DNA of 64,000 bases from Ectobius pallidus (Eukaryota; Arthropoda; Insecta; Blattodea; Ectobiidae), in contig CAXKWD010000001.1 in NCBI GenBank assembly GCA_964059195.1, positions 161,188,532-161,252,531 on the forward strand, in the 5' to 3' direction. Every line of letters begins with the position of its first letter. Within the stretch, counting starts at the first letter, position 1. This document shows positions 10,336 to 22,620 of this stretch, in pieces. The position numbers and the translations under genes are program-made. The notes beneath the pieces are model-generated. The model had not been told where the DNA came from. It saw only the letters and a program-made list of their open reading frames with translations, and ran no database searches.

Positions 10336-13300
10336 AATATCTTTACGAAGAAAAGGAATACAAAATACGAAATTAAGGCATAATACACAATATTAAATGT
10401 GTTTATTTATCATACGGACTCATCACATCATAACAAAAACCAGCCACGGAGATTATGGGGTGTCACTGGTAACAATAATAAAAACTTATTATAATAAGTT
10501 ATTATTACAACTATTATCTACGTATGAACAGGTTTTAACATCTCCTTCTATAGGTAGAATACTTCAGTATGTGAAGAACTTCAAAGGGATCCAAATTATG
10601 ACTGTAAGGGCGAAATATCAAATCTTTGTTTATAGAGAAACGATTAAAGAAGTCTGAACAGGAATATATGTTAAATTATTTATTTATTTCACTCAACCTA
10701 TACAATAATGCTATTCACACGTCGAAATGAACATTCTTTTGCTTTGTCGAAATTAAGACGGCATTAAATGTTATAAAGACGATGAAAGACTGTTTTATGT
10801 TACCATTATTACTATTATAATGATTATCGTTATCATTAATGTATGCATCAGACATATCCACAAACTGAACAAAATTGTTGCAAACGCAAGCCTTGCTTGG
10901 AAATTTCGCATTCATCTAATAGGAAGCGATACGGCATTTCATAGCATTTCGATATGAATACAGTATAACGGTCATTATGCAGAACCATAAAATCAACTAG
11001 GAATAATTCTATTCCGGCAGAAACTCTCGCCGCAGTGTAAACCCCGGGATTCTTAATAACCATCTCTCATGGAATGACGCAAAATTGTATTTTCCTTCTC
11101 ATTCTCTCTCCCTCTTTTCCATCCTCTCTTACCTTCCCCCAAGCAATAAAGACTTTAAGTTATATTTCACTTCAAAGCAGTAACCTTAAAGTGTCCATAA
11201 CCTCGAATTACATGCGTAAAGGCGTGGTTTTGATTGTAGGAGGGTAGTTTCTACCCCTCTTACAAGGAAGTGGGTTAAGATAATGACTGAGTGAAGTAAT
11301 TATACTGTTCAGTTCTATGTTAAATGCTTACTAAAACATCATCATGGCGATTTATTTTAGTCCTTGATTAGTCTTAGTGAGAAGTATATCCCAGGCCTTT
11401 GAAATACAAAGACAGAATACAAGCCTCTATTTTCCTAATACTGTAATTACGTATTTATTTATAAATAAAATCAAACGGAGCAAACCCTGTAGGCCTACAT
11501 AAATATATTTGGGTTTCGTTAACTATTCCCGATTTATTCTACCCCTGCTATCTTGATTCAGTAGTGCAATACATACGAATAATTGGAACTATAAAACATA
11601 ATTTGACTAAACTTACAATATAAAAACTAGCAGAGTATTGCTCTCAATTTACATGTCTCTTTACTAATGTGTTTGTCGAATTTGTTAGGATCTACAGAAT
11701 GTAGTCGCTACGAATGATCCAATGTGACCCGACCTGACTTTGGACTGGATGGTCGCGGAATAACATTCGGTCAAGGAAATAGATTTTAGAAGGCAAAAAC
11801 ATCTTCAGAAGAAATTGTTCGAAATTAATTTTGAGCCTTGGATATAGGCTAATAACTTATTTTACACATTGAGGAGATCTGTCCGCCTCTTAATCAATAA
11901 GTTGTCTTTATCTTTGTAAATATAAACCACTTAGTTTAAGGGAAAAACTACATATTTGTCTAGCGTAGAAACTTGACTAATTTACATTTCATTATAATAT
12001 CCAGCTAAGGGAATTAAATCTGCATTATTAGACCTATGTCTATATTATTAAGTCTATTTAATATTTTTTTAAAAATATTTTGGAATCATTTAGGATTTAT
12101 CACATTAATGTTGTGTAGCTGATAGCGTTTATTAATAGATATCGACATTTCAAATGAAAATAAATTTATGCTCTTTGTACCTGACTTTCTCATCCAGGAA
12201 ATCGGAAAGGTGAGTTCGCCTGCCGCTGACGATCCAATAATACGTGCTAGCATTCTTAATTATTAATAACTTTTACACTTATTTATTAGTATAGCCGCTC
12301 CATTATACACAAGCAAATATTCAGGTAGAATTTTTAATATATATCAGATAGTGTTTTCAAGATATATATATATATACATATATATATATCTTATATATAT
12401 ATATATATAGGCCTATATTAAAATATATCAGATAGAATTTTTTTAGATATATAATTTTTAATATATAAATATATATATATATATACATCTTTAAAAATTT
12501 TATTTGAATATTTGCGTGTGTATAATGAAAATTTAGCAATTTTATGATTTGATTTTTTAAATAAACTAAACGAGCTAAAAATTAGTGGTAAGTTATGTTG
12601 AAGTTTTAAATACACAAGAGCGAATAATTCAATAATTACATTATCAGGAATAATTTTCAAAATTATGTAAACATATTGTGAAATTGCACGGTACGGAGAG
12701 TAACAGAGAAACAACGGAGGGATGGGTCGGTATCGGAATTCTTTTGCTCAAGCGTGAGGCGTGATTTAACACTTTTGGCTATAGCTCAGAAAATTTAATA
12801 GTCAGATTAATTTATCTTACTAAATTAAAGAGAGCTGTGCATGTTACAAAATAAAACTTAATTCTAGATTTGAATTGAAAGGTGTACTTTATGCTATTGT
12901 AAACGACAGTTATACGGGTACGGGTGGAGGAGAAGGAGGCAATGTGAGCTTCGAGGGGTGAAGATACTGCATATTCTGAAATATTGTGGAAAAAATTACT
13001 GAACTTGTACCATAGTGTCAAAGAAATACCTTACAAAGTGTATTTACCTTATTGTAGTAAATAGTTTAGAACACTATTATCATGAGAATGGGGAAAGATA
13101 AATTATTTGAGACATTCTGTGTAATTATTCACAAGCTCACCTGCATGCTTCTGGCATTACGAACGAGGTCAGAAAGTTGCAGTAGTGTTGTGCAAATAGC
13201 TCGAAAACTGGACTATCTGGTGTGAAAACCTCCACAGATATCGGCAGAATAGAGTTAAAATAGAATGCTATTTCAATGGCAGCCGTTACTGCGGAGTTGC

Positions 13301-13692
13301 GCCATTATTTACAGTTGCCGCAAATTTCTGCTTTACATACATTTGTCGTAGGAAACTTGTACCTCTCTCTCCCATCGCTATCATTGCAGTGTTTGTTGTA
13401 TAGTTGTCATGCTGCGTGTTATACCAAACAGAACTTAGCAGAGAGCCTCGAGGGAGCACTAGCACAGCCCACGTATATACTCGTATATCGCTACATTGCC
13501 ATCCTTGCTTGTATAATCAGAGCGTTACTGTCTTGTTATAGCGTGCATACAAAGACGTTTCTATTATTTTAATAAACATAAAATAGCCCAAGGTTTATGT
13601 TAAATAATATGACATTATGCTTGACAAGCTGACCACGTTTGCGAAAACTTACTTTTAATATTGTAATCAAAACGAAAGTCACCAGAGTAATA
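10336..13692. other. AT-rich DNA, no gene recognised
   Basis: Long AT-rich stretch with only chance frames. It contains TA-rich tracts at about 12360-12410 and 12465-12486. Confidence 0.5.
12360..12490. repeat. TA-rich low-complexity tract
   Basis: Interrupted runs of TA dinucleotides around a TAGGCCTATATTA segment. Confidence 0.9.
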
Positions 13693-13990
13693 GTAGAGCC
13701 CGCCTTGTAGTTAGCATCGCTGACTACCGATCCGTAGGTCCGGGTTCGATCCCCGGTACCTCCTCAGAATTTTCTGAGGAAGGGAGGTCTGGAACGGGGT
13801 GCACTCAGCCTCGTAATTTAAAATGAGGAGCTACTTGATAGAGAAGTAGCGGCTCCGTTCTTGCAAACCACCTTTAACGGCCATGGGTGTCGGTATGCTG
13901 ACCACATACTCCTCAATACTGCCATCTGCCTTTGGTAGATGATGCAGTGGTCGGGTGGTGGGCCTTGTTCCTTCAGGGATGTTGCGCCGC
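13693..13990 (+). mobile_element. tRNA-headed SINE, family 2
   Basis: The head contains a degenerate box A near CTTGTAGTTAGCATCG and a clear box B, GGTTCGATCCC (13743-13753). It is followed by a roughly 230-bp body without coding potential containing a small hairpin (ATCTGCC...GGTAGAT). No close second copy seen in the window. Confidence 0.7.
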
Positions 13991-14354
13991 GGAGTTTAGT
14001 TTTAGAGTAATAGTAGCAACAATCATAATGGTAAAACCAGCATTAATAATAATAAAATAATACGGTAATATTGGAGAAAATATAGCTGGCTGAGTTTCTT
14101 CAAATTCACCTAAAGTCGCCACATTTAAAGTTGTAATGATTTTTAGATAGAACCTACAGAGTACATACATAAAGTAAATTTTTTGTGTTAAAATATGGTA
14201 TTTATAAGAAAAACCGTGAGGAAGTAGTCACTTATACAACCTAACATGGCGAATATTGTACGCGTTAACTGGCAAAAAACACCTGGAAATGTGTAACACA
14301 GAATGGCCAGCCATTTTATTATAAGCAGAATAATCATACCAGTATAGAAACGAT
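13991..14354. other. AT-rich DNA, nothing recognised
   Basis: No repeat or gene signature seen. Confidence 0.5.
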
Positions 14355-14640
14355 AAATATTATTTGATCCCTCGTATGGGTTGAAGCTCCTAGACTGGGA
14401 AATTCAGCACTTTTAGGTGATAAGGTTGTCAGACCTACACACCGGCCGCTTTTTACCCAAGGAATACTCATGGTACGCATTATGTTAGAGGCTGAGTCGA
14501 TTCAAGGGCCAAAGAGCCACCAGAAGGATTAGTCCAATGATTAGTCCAATAGTCCCACCAGCCTCATCGGGAATCGAATCCGCGATAATCTTACCGGCAT
14601 GCGCCCATCGATTATCACATAACGAACAATCCAGCGATAT
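14355..14640 (-). mobile_element. tRNA-headed SINE, family 1
   Basis: On the minus strand the element starts near 14640 with a decayed box A, then box B around GGATTCGATTCCC (near 14578), then the body shared with the copies at 10128 and 25866 (GAGGCTGAGTCGATTC, CACCGGCCGC, GAAGCTCCTAGA in plus-strand notation). ATTAGTCCAAT is locally duplicated near 14528. Confidence 0.8.
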
Positions 14641-16059
14641 TAGTAGAGATTCCAAAGCACAAGAAGTATATTATTGTTGCTACAATTATTTATTATGTTA
14701 GCAATTGTACTGTAAGGTGGACTTTTTTAGGATTCAAAATTATATTTAGATTAGGCCACAGCCTCTTACTTTTTAACATGAAAAGTATCTTTACATTTCC
14801 ATTTATCTATTGTCAAAGGCGTTTGTATAATTTATTCACAAAAATTCTACAATCTTAACAGAGATAAACCCACAAAATTGGTACCTAAGATTTAGGACGT
14901 GACCGGTAACCACAAGGTGTAATATTATCACAACTAGTAAATATATTTTTTTTACTTATTATGTCAGGAGTTCTGATGTAAAGAGATGCATTTGCAAACA
15001 TCAGAATTACGTTCTAGTTAACTGTTTTCTCGCAGGAAAATAAAACGCTTATTTGTTCAATTCTGTCCTTTTTCATATAGGCTAACCTTTTGTTCTTCAG
15101 GCATCTCCTTTGTCCCATTATTGTGCCAATACGTTAGTCATAATTTACTTTCGGAACAAAATAAATCATTTGTAAATTTTTCCTAACATGCGTGTTAAAA
15201 ATTTTACAAGAAAAATTCAAATTCTCAAGACTTCATGTGCCAAGTTCTTTTTAGGTTACAGTAAATTCTTGCAAAGTATTAGACGAAATATGATACAAGA
15301 AGTATTTAATTTTTGGTTACACCTAGATATATCTTGCATAAAAGCAAGCATTTTTCGTTGCAACTATTGACGTAAGATTTCTGTGTCTCGATCATAAAAT
15401 TTAATGAACTGAGGAAGTCCAAGGAACTAGAAGCAGAAATGTAAAATACGTTTTCTTTTACTTTAGATCTGAGCAATGACTTATGACTTAAACCATGACT
15501 GTTCCATATATTAAACACAAAGCTATTTGCCAGATGTCTGGCAGTATGTTTTCTTATGATCTTCCGCCCATTATGTCATCCTTTAGTGTTAAATATATGG
15601 CACAGAATCAAAACTAGGACGTCAAAGAAATCTAGGTGTATGGTTTGAGTAGTTACGTAAGCAATTTGATTATTTTCTTCGTATTTAAATATGCTATATT
15701 TTAGTTTTTCAAGTCTTCAAGTTCGGTAGTAAAATATATTAAGGGGAACAAGTGCGATCATTGTATTTAATGTAGCCTAAATACTGTTACAGCTAATGAT
15801 AAATAAGTCGAAGCGAAATTGCACATTCGAAAAATATTAATGGAAACTTATTTCCTTGTATTTTTTTTTAGTTCAGCTTTGTTTATACTCCTTTCAGCTG
15901 CGAGGTCCAATCAGCAGTTCGAGATGTGTGTCTACACAGTAGGGGAGGCCAAAGAACTATTGATTGTCAGTTGTTTCTATTTCATATTATTTGTGTAGGC
16001 CTACTTTATGGAGTAAATTTCAAATGATTTTAATCTAAATGAATATGAAACGAAATTAA
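14641..16059. other. AT-rich DNA, nothing recognised
   Basis: Only short frames without motifs. Confidence 0.5.
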
Positions 16060-16225
16060 ATGGTGAGGATGAATCATGGTATATAAGTATCCAAATCGGC
16101 ATTTGCCTTTACGACTGGGGAAACCATGAAAAACCCCTGTCTAATCGGCCGGCTATGGGATTTGAACCTAGGACCTCCCGAATGCGAGTTCAAGACGTTA
16201 CCATCTCGGCCATTTCGCTCGGTAT
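16060..16225 (-). mobile_element. tRNA-headed SINE, family 3
   Basis: The minus strand reads AAATGGCCGAGATGGTAACG (box A) and, downstream, CTAGGTTCAAATCCC (box B) then ATAGCCGGCCGATT. The same head occurs on the plus strand at 62872-62950 and as a weaker relic at 52100-52190. The head resembles a type II (Leu/Ser-like) tRNA but has no closed acceptor stem. Confidence 0.75.
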
Positions 16226-17666
16226 ATTTCCTTACTAAAACAGCTCTATTATCACATTACGTGCGGTTTTTTTGTTAGTAAAGACAAGCACAACTTAATT
16301 TCTTAACAAATAATTCATAAGAATCCTTGTCCGCTTCCAGGATTCGGCCTACGACCCAATGTGATAAATCCCTTTCGCCTACTTCCCCCCCTAAAATTTC
16401 TTTCTAGTTTTCAGTTCCTGTCTTCACCCTCTCTTGTCTCATTAACCTACGGTAGGTGGGAATTTAAAAACGCTACCCTGTTGACAAACTGATATCGCTA
16501 CAATATAATACAATCTTTCTTCTGTACTTTGCTTAAAACCGCTGGTAATCTAATGTAGTTTGTACAATTTTGACACATTCCTTGAAAAAATCGCAATCTC
16601 ACAATGTTTTAGGATATGTAGGCTAATATTTTTAAGGTGTAGAATAAAAGTACCACTGTATAGAGGCCATCAAACAAGAATATAAAAAAAAGAATACAAT
16701 CTTTACATGTAGGAATTGAGACGCACGAAAACTGGAAGCGTGAACACAGTAATCATAAATTTAATGCTTGTTAAATTTACCATTCTCACCAACTATTCAT
16801 GTATTTCAGTCCCTCATAGAAAACGTATTTCTGCATAGCGAGAATGTTATTCTAGATTAATTTTGTATGAAGTCGTCCAAAATGAAACTTTTATGCACTA
16901 CTGCAGTCGAATTCCCCAGAGTATTCAGGCAGTAGTATGGCTGATTACAAGAGAAATAAAAATACCCATCTAACTTTGTTATGGTTTCAAAGCCGTTCTC
17001 CGAAATGACACAGTTCTATAAACTGGTTTTGTATTTTATTCCTTTTAGCATTCGTTTTTACCTGGAATTGTGTTGTATGGGATGAATGAAGTAGTTCGGT
17101 TCCCTCGAGTTATTTTATTAATACTATGAACAGTATATTTCTGTTTGATTTATAAATGGAATCTACTTTACAAAATATTTATTTAGAGTTGTAATGTGAG
17201 TCTTAAAAAAACATAGGCTACCTATTCCCTTCCAAAATATTTTAAATACATTAACAATTTATTAATAGAAGAGATAAGTGGATGAAGGTGGTAATATTTT
17301 AAAAATAATCCAGTTATTGTGAAGGATGAAGGAGCTACGTGTTGGTCTGTTTTGGATACTGACTGCTGCTTTCTAGAAGCCTTATTTACACAGTTACCAG
17401 TGTCATGAAGGATGTATGTGACCATAACGAAATATAGTTCCAGTCGATGAAGGAGATATGAAACATGGCATATTATCGCATACCTCCATACAGAGAACAT
17501 AATTATATCCTTCAAGTACTAAACAGCTTCTTAAAATGATTTGGCAGATATCAAAGGGAGGTCAAATCTGTCAAAATAGTGGCCATAGCTAAGCCATGCC
17601 CTTACAATAGCCACCTACAGTGTTTTCAGGGAGTTTAAATTTAATTAATTAGCTAATTAAGGGCAT
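16226..17666. other. AT-rich DNA, nothing recognised
   Basis: No repeat ends or protein motifs seen. Confidence 0.5.
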
Positions 17667-17734
17667 TGTTACGAAGCTTAAACTTGCAGTTTATTCCCAG
17701 TGTTACGAAGCTTAAACTTGCAGTTTATTCCCAG
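17667..17734. repeat. perfect 34-bp tandem duplication
   Basis: The unit beginning TGTTACGAAGCTTAAACTTG occurs twice back to back with no difference between copies. Confidence 0.95.
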
Positions 17735-17874
17735 TGTTTGATCCACCAAGACGCCTATAGTAAAGTATTCTAAAAGTTGAGTGATTAATTTAAAAACGTT
17801 CTTCTTGAGTATATGTGTTGGAGTTGGAAATGGCAACGGTAATTCTAATATTAATTGTGAACTATAAACTATCA

Positions 17875-17954
17875 TCCTACAAGTTAGAAATAAACTTGTG
17901 CGGAATGAAGCTGGGTTACTTCTTTACGCACAGGTTTCTTCCTAGCTTGTAGGA
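17875..17954. repeat. 80-bp imperfect hairpin
   Basis: TCCTACAAGTTAGAAATAAA at the left is mirrored by the reverse complement ending GCTTGTAGGA, with about 28-bp arms and four or five mismatches. Could be a tiny MITE. Confidence 0.7.
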
Positions 17955-18589
17955 CTAACATAAACTGTTGAAAACTAAATAAAAAGTGTTCCTGTAGTTT
18001 TGTGGATCAGAGTCATGGAAATTGTAAATAAAAATTACATTAATTAACGTAAGTTATTTGTTTCAATGTGTTTATTGTACTTATTAATATTAAACTTAAA
18101 AAAATAACTTGTCTAAAACTGGTAGAATATTAAAACAAAACTATTTTAATGTGATTAAGAAACTAATACAGTGGTTATTAAAACTTAAAACCCGTTCCCT
18201 AATCATTACAAAAAGACGATACTTGCGGTTATGTTAGTAATTTTCAATGTATCACTCTTGTGGGTCACATTATTGGACCCGGCTGAACGCATAGGATATT
18301 GTCACGTTGGTGTAGTGATAAAAAATTCATGTACGCACGCAACAATAGACTTGGGATGATACGACTTGACCTCACAGTACGCTGTGAGACTTCCTCGGCC
18401 TAATTTATTGTCTCCTACTGCAGAAGAAGGCCCACGTGCGCGTACCATAAACAATTTTAAAGTTCCATTAACTCGTCTTAAAACCAACGCACATATCAAA
18501 CCCACTCTCCCGACTCATAAAAATTATAATATTTGTGATTACAATTTATTTTCGTTAGTAGTCATTTTCTCGAAGTGAAGACAGCATTC

Positions 18590-19040
18590 CGTTGTGCTCT
18601 TCGGATATCATCTGGCCATCACCATTATCACCTTCAACCCATTAGCGCCTTGTTCGGAATGAGTGTGTGCGCGACTGGTGGGTCTCGTCTTGTGTGTTCT
18701 TAGGGTGTCGGAGGTGGCCAAGGCATTGGGCTGATCACCTACCAATGCCATTGTCTGGTCAAAAAAGTACGTAAGTTATGTTATTCATAGGAACTCATTC
18801 TCCCTCCAAGTCTCGGTTCTATAAGGCCGCATAACAGCTTATGTTGTGAAAGTTTCTCTAGCCGGGAGCCCATTTTGTTTTGATATAGTATTCTCATTTT
18901 CATGATGAATAGGCGGCGTGAAGTTTCCTTGTCCCCGCAGCTCACAAGCTAATGCCGCTTATCCAGGATGAAAACGAGTCATTAGTACGAACTATCATCA
19001 TCTCACCTACCACAACAGTGCCTTAAATTCTCTTCAAGGG
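18590..19040. other. less AT-rich unassigned block
   Basis: Base composition is more balanced than the neighbourhood and the block is free of simple repeats. No open frame, promoter box or paired end was recognised. It may be part of an old repeat. Confidence 0.35.
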
Positions 19041-19284
19041 CGGATTTGTATACAGGGGTTACCAGAGGTAAGGGACGGATTCAGTTACTCTGAATAGGCA
19101 CTTGCAAAAGTGACTGGAGGAAGAGTCGCTAATGCTAATTTATTGCGAATACGTACAATTGATAATAGGAACTCAGTCTTCGTATAAAATAATTATTTCC
19201 AAAATCCTCAGCCAGGACTTCAAAAGTATATATAAATTTATATAACTCAGCTATGACTTGCAAGAACGATGTAAAATCACATTT

Positions 19285-19340
19285 AATCTTTTCCCCTGAT
19301 GATGCCTATTATATAGGCGGAAAGGCCTAGGGGAAGGATT
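19285..19340 (+). ncRNA. type I hammerhead ribozyme candidate
   Basis: All conserved parts are present in order: CTGATGA (19296-19302); stem II TGCCTA/TAGGCG (19303-19308 with 19314-19319, first pair a T.G wobble) closed by loop TTATA; GAAA (19320-19323); a four-base self-complementary stem III GGCC; and TA (19328-19329), after which cleavage is expected. Stem I then pairs 19330-19340 (GGGGAAGGATT) with 19285-19295 (AATCTTTTCCC) over 11 consecutive pairs including two G.T. No essential core base is changed. The very short stem III is typical of retroelement hammerheads, which often work best as dimers. Its GAAAGGCCTAGG block is identical to that at 5471-5880, but no second copy is seen beside it. 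Confidence 0.75.
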
Positions 19341-19865
19341 TAACGAGTATTGGTACAAAGTCCACACAATTGTGTATATTGCTTAGAAGATAAAATGGCC
19401 CTGTCGGCACCCAAGAACAATTTGTTATGGCTAATTTAAAAAACCGTCGATTTACTGAATACATAATGTGTAATAAGAAAAAAAAAGTGTTGTTAAAACT
19501 CTCGCCAATGAGGCAATAAATGAAGATCTGTTGTACACACCACATATTAACACTTTAAAAGCTGAATTTATATATTAATATAAGTAATAAAGTGAATTCA
19601 GAAATGAGCTTTTAGAGTAAAATTAATTAGTAAATTTCATTTGAATAACGGGTTTGCATATTGACAATCGTAATACGAGAATAAAAATCCTCATACAGTA
19701 CATAATAGCATTGCTGTATTAATTTTATATTTATGCTTTTATGCAATGTTTTTGAGATAACGAATTTATACAGTGAGTAGCAGTGAGAAGGTTAAGTGAG
19801 GGGAACACATATTGATATATCCACTTATTATTATGGAAATGATCCTCTCATGAGGGTGTTTTTTA

Positions 19866-20277
19866 TAGTATATTGCGATACAAGTGCCGTAAGCGATGCA
19901 TACGGATCGAGGAAAGAGTTTTTTTTCAATTTTCCGAGATCCGTTATGCGCTTACGGCACGAGTATTGGATGCTGTTTTTTTGCACGATAATTATTTATA
20001 TTAATTGTGATATTACCTGAAAATATTATGTATATACATTCTTGAAGATAGATGTTTATTTCAGAAAGTGATTCGCATGTGTTTGTTGTTATGGGAACAG
20101 AATATTTGTCCTGGGGGGCCTTGTCCATAAGGCTTGTAGTATGATGTGCCGTAAGTAAATTCCTACCGCAAGGAAACTCTTACCGCACATAGCAACACGA
20201 TTGCGTGTGGGAATGTCAACTTACGATCCACGGCAACAACATTCGTAAGTATCACTAATTAGTTAAGTCGTGCAAAA
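19866..20277 (+). repeat. hairpin-headed repeat unit A (direct copy 1)
   Basis: A 412-bp unit starting TAGTATATTGCGATAC. Its first ~130 bp fold back: GTGCCGTAAGCG and ACGGATC are mirrored by GATCCGT and CGCTTACGGCAC. The rest (TTACCTGAAAATATTATG, TGGGGGGCCTTGTCC, CACTAATTAGTTAAG) matches units B and C. This copy keeps the target site, CACTAATTAGTTAAG, uninterrupted. Confidence 0.9.
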
Positions 20278-20739
20278 TAGTATATTGCGATAAGTGCCGT
20301 AAGGCATGCATACGGATCGAGGAAATAGTTTGAAAAAACGAGGCGCTCGCGCCTATTTTTTTCAATTTTCCGAGATCCGTTATGCGCTTACGGGACGAGT
20401 ATTGCATGCTGTTGTTTGCACGATGATTATTTATATCAATTTAATTATATTAATTGTGATATTACCTGAAAATATTATGTATATACATTCTTGAAGATAG
20501 ATGTTTATTTCAGAAAGTGATTCGCATGTGTTTGTTGTTATGGGAACCGAAGATTTGTCCTGGGGGGCCTTGTCCATAAGGCTTGTAGTATGATGTGCCG
20601 TAAGTAAATTCCTACCGCAAGGAAACTCTTACCGCACATAGCAACAAGATTGCGTGTGGGAATGTCAACTTAAGATCCACGGCAACAACATTCGTAAGTA
20701 TCACTAATTACACTGGACAACAAAACTGACCTTCAAAAA

Positions 20740-21428
20740 AATTTTTTACACAAAACATATCATTTCTTATGTATTTTGATGTGCTGAGTTCAAATATGGC
20801 CTTAGTTTTTGTCTAGCACCCTCAGTTTTTTAGTAAATCGTATACTTACACTTCTAGTCGTTTATAAATAAATCGTAAAGTCACCGTAATATCAAAGACT
20901 AACTGGTAATAATTTTTTACACAAAACATATAATTTCTTATGTATTTTGATGTGCTGAGTTCAAATATGGCCTTACTTTTTGTCTAGCACCCTCAGTTTT
21001 TTTAGTAAATCGTATACTTACACTTCTAGTCGTTTATAAATAAATCGTAAAGTCACCGTAATATCAAAGACTTTCTGGTAATATTTTTTTTACACAAAAC
21101 ATATTATTTCTTATGTATTTTGATGTGATGAGTTCAAATATGGCCTTAGTTTTTGTCTAGCACCCTCAGTTTTTTAGTAAATCGTATACTTACACTTCTA
21201 GTCGTTTATAAATAAAACGTAAAGTCGCCGTAATATCAAAGACTAACTGGTAATATTTTTTTACACAAAACATATAATTTCTTATGTATTTTGATGTGCT
21301 GAGTTCAAATATGGCCTTTGTTTTTGTCTAGCACCCTAATTTTTTTAGTAAATCGTGTACTTACACGTCTAGTCGTTTATAAATAAAACGTAAAGTCACC
21401 GTAATATCAAAGACTAACTGGTAATATT
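20740..21428 (+). repeat. four tandem 171-bp subterminal repeats
   Basis: The anchor ACACAAAACAT recurs at 20748, 20919, 21092 and 21263, giving periods of 171, 173 and 171 bp. Units are nearly identical over their length, including ATGGCCTT, GTCTAGCACCCTCAG and GTCGTTTATAAATAAA. A diverged inverted unit at the other end of the transposon (about 22500-22620) shows the repeat belongs to the element's terminal region, probably a binding array for the transposition protein. Confidence 0.95.
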
Positions 21429-21539
21429 CGTATGTAGAAGAATCCTTCGTAATAAAATTATATTTAATTTTGTAAAAGTAACCAATTAACATACCTGAAA
21501 ACATTGCCAGCTCGTTTTAAAGTCCATCCTCTACTGCTG

Positions 21540-22382
21540 TCAGTTGAATTTCTGCCATTTTCTGCTTCTTCTGTACTTTCCTGTGGTTTCTCTTTTGAGG
21601 CTCCAGCAGTAATCTGCAAGCATATTGGGTTTCCATCTTCCTTGATACCTTTTCTCCATTTCGGAAATATCTTGGTGGAATCTTTCTCCATGTTCATCAC
21701 TAACTTGTCCTAGATTTGCAGGGAAAAAGTCCAAATGGGAATGCAGGAAGTGAATTTTGAGTGACATGTTGCAACCTAGATTTCTATAGGCTCCTAGTAA
21801 TTTCTCAATTAATTGTTCGTAATTTTGTGCTCTAGTATTACCTAAGAACTGTTCGCAAATGGTCTTGAATGATATCCATGCTTCAAGTTCCACATGATTC
21901 AGTTTACTTTCAAACAGCTGATCTTTCATTAGTTCTCGAATCTGAGGCCCAACAAAAATGCCTTCCTTCAACTTAAAAGCACTGATTCTTGGAAATTTTT
22001 CTTCTAGGTATTTGAAACCTGCTCCAGATTTGTCTAATGCCTTGACAAAATTCTTCATTAGGCCTATATTTATATGAAGTGGAGGCAATAAATTTTTTTA
22101 TCTATCAACCAATGGTTCAGCTGAGATATTATTTTCTCCAGGGACAAAATTCTTCCGGAGAGGCCATATTTTAGTGTCGTAATGTTTGGATTTATCACGG
22201 CTATCCCATTCGCACAAAAAGCAGCAATATTTCGTGTATTCGCTTTGCAATCCTAACAGTATGCCAATCATTTTGAAATCGCCACAGATGGACCAGTTGT
22301 ACTTGTCATACTGCACTTTTTGTAATATTAGCTGCATATTTTTGTAACTTTCTTTCATTTGAACTGCATGACCAATTATCAT
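21540..22382 (-). pseudogene. broken gene of an uncharacterized transposon-borne protein family
   Basis: The minus strand encodes about 280 residues in a single frame, broken by one in-frame TAA at about 22098-22100 between LVDR and KNLLPPLHIN. Visible blocks, N to C: SICGDFKMIGILLGLQ, TKYCCFLCEWDSRDKSKHY, PPLHINIGLMKNFVKALD, EGIFVGPQIRELMKD, NMSLKIHFLHSHLDFFP, SDEHGERFHQDI, EMEKRYQGRW and MLADYCW. From memory, proteins with these blocks are annotated as uncharacterized in insects and other animals and are longer at the N terminus, so this is a 5'-truncated, dead copy. Because it is the only coding material in a CACTG transposon and carries conserved D, CxxC and E/H blocks, I infer it may be the transposase of this group. 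A captured host gene is the alternative. Confidence 0.75.
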
Positions 22383-22499
22383 AACACCACGGTCCTTACT
22401 AACTAAAGCAGTAAAATAATAATAAATAAATGTTATAATTGCTTTTAGGTCTTGTTTACTATGTCAATCACTTTAACAGAAATTTAAGCATTTACAGCC

Positions 22500-22620
22500 A
22501 GTGCTAATTCAGAAAACAGGCTTTCTTTTTGAAACTGAGGGTGCCAGAGAAAAACTGTTTGCATAATTGAATTCAGCACTATTATCCACATAATAAACGC
22601 CCAATTTCATGCAAAAAATT
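22500..22620 (-). repeat. diverged inverted copy of the 171-bp repeat
   Basis: Reverse-complemented, it reads AATTTTTTGCATGAAATTGG, then GTGCTGAATTCAA and CTGGCACCCTCAGTTT, matching the order of AATTTTTTACAC, GTGCTGAGTTCAAA and CTAGCACCCTCAGTTT in the left-hand units. This extends the terminal inverted repeat to about 90-100 imperfect bp. Confidence 0.75.

Noticed and set aside
13693..13770. Possible tRNA gene on the plus strand
   Set aside because: Only box B is strong, the acceptor stem does not close and a repeat body follows.
20740..21428. Regularly spaced repeats resembling a CRISPR-like array
   Set aside because: The whole 171-bp unit is repeated with no unique spacers, and the genome is animal-like; it is a subterminal tandem array of a transposon.
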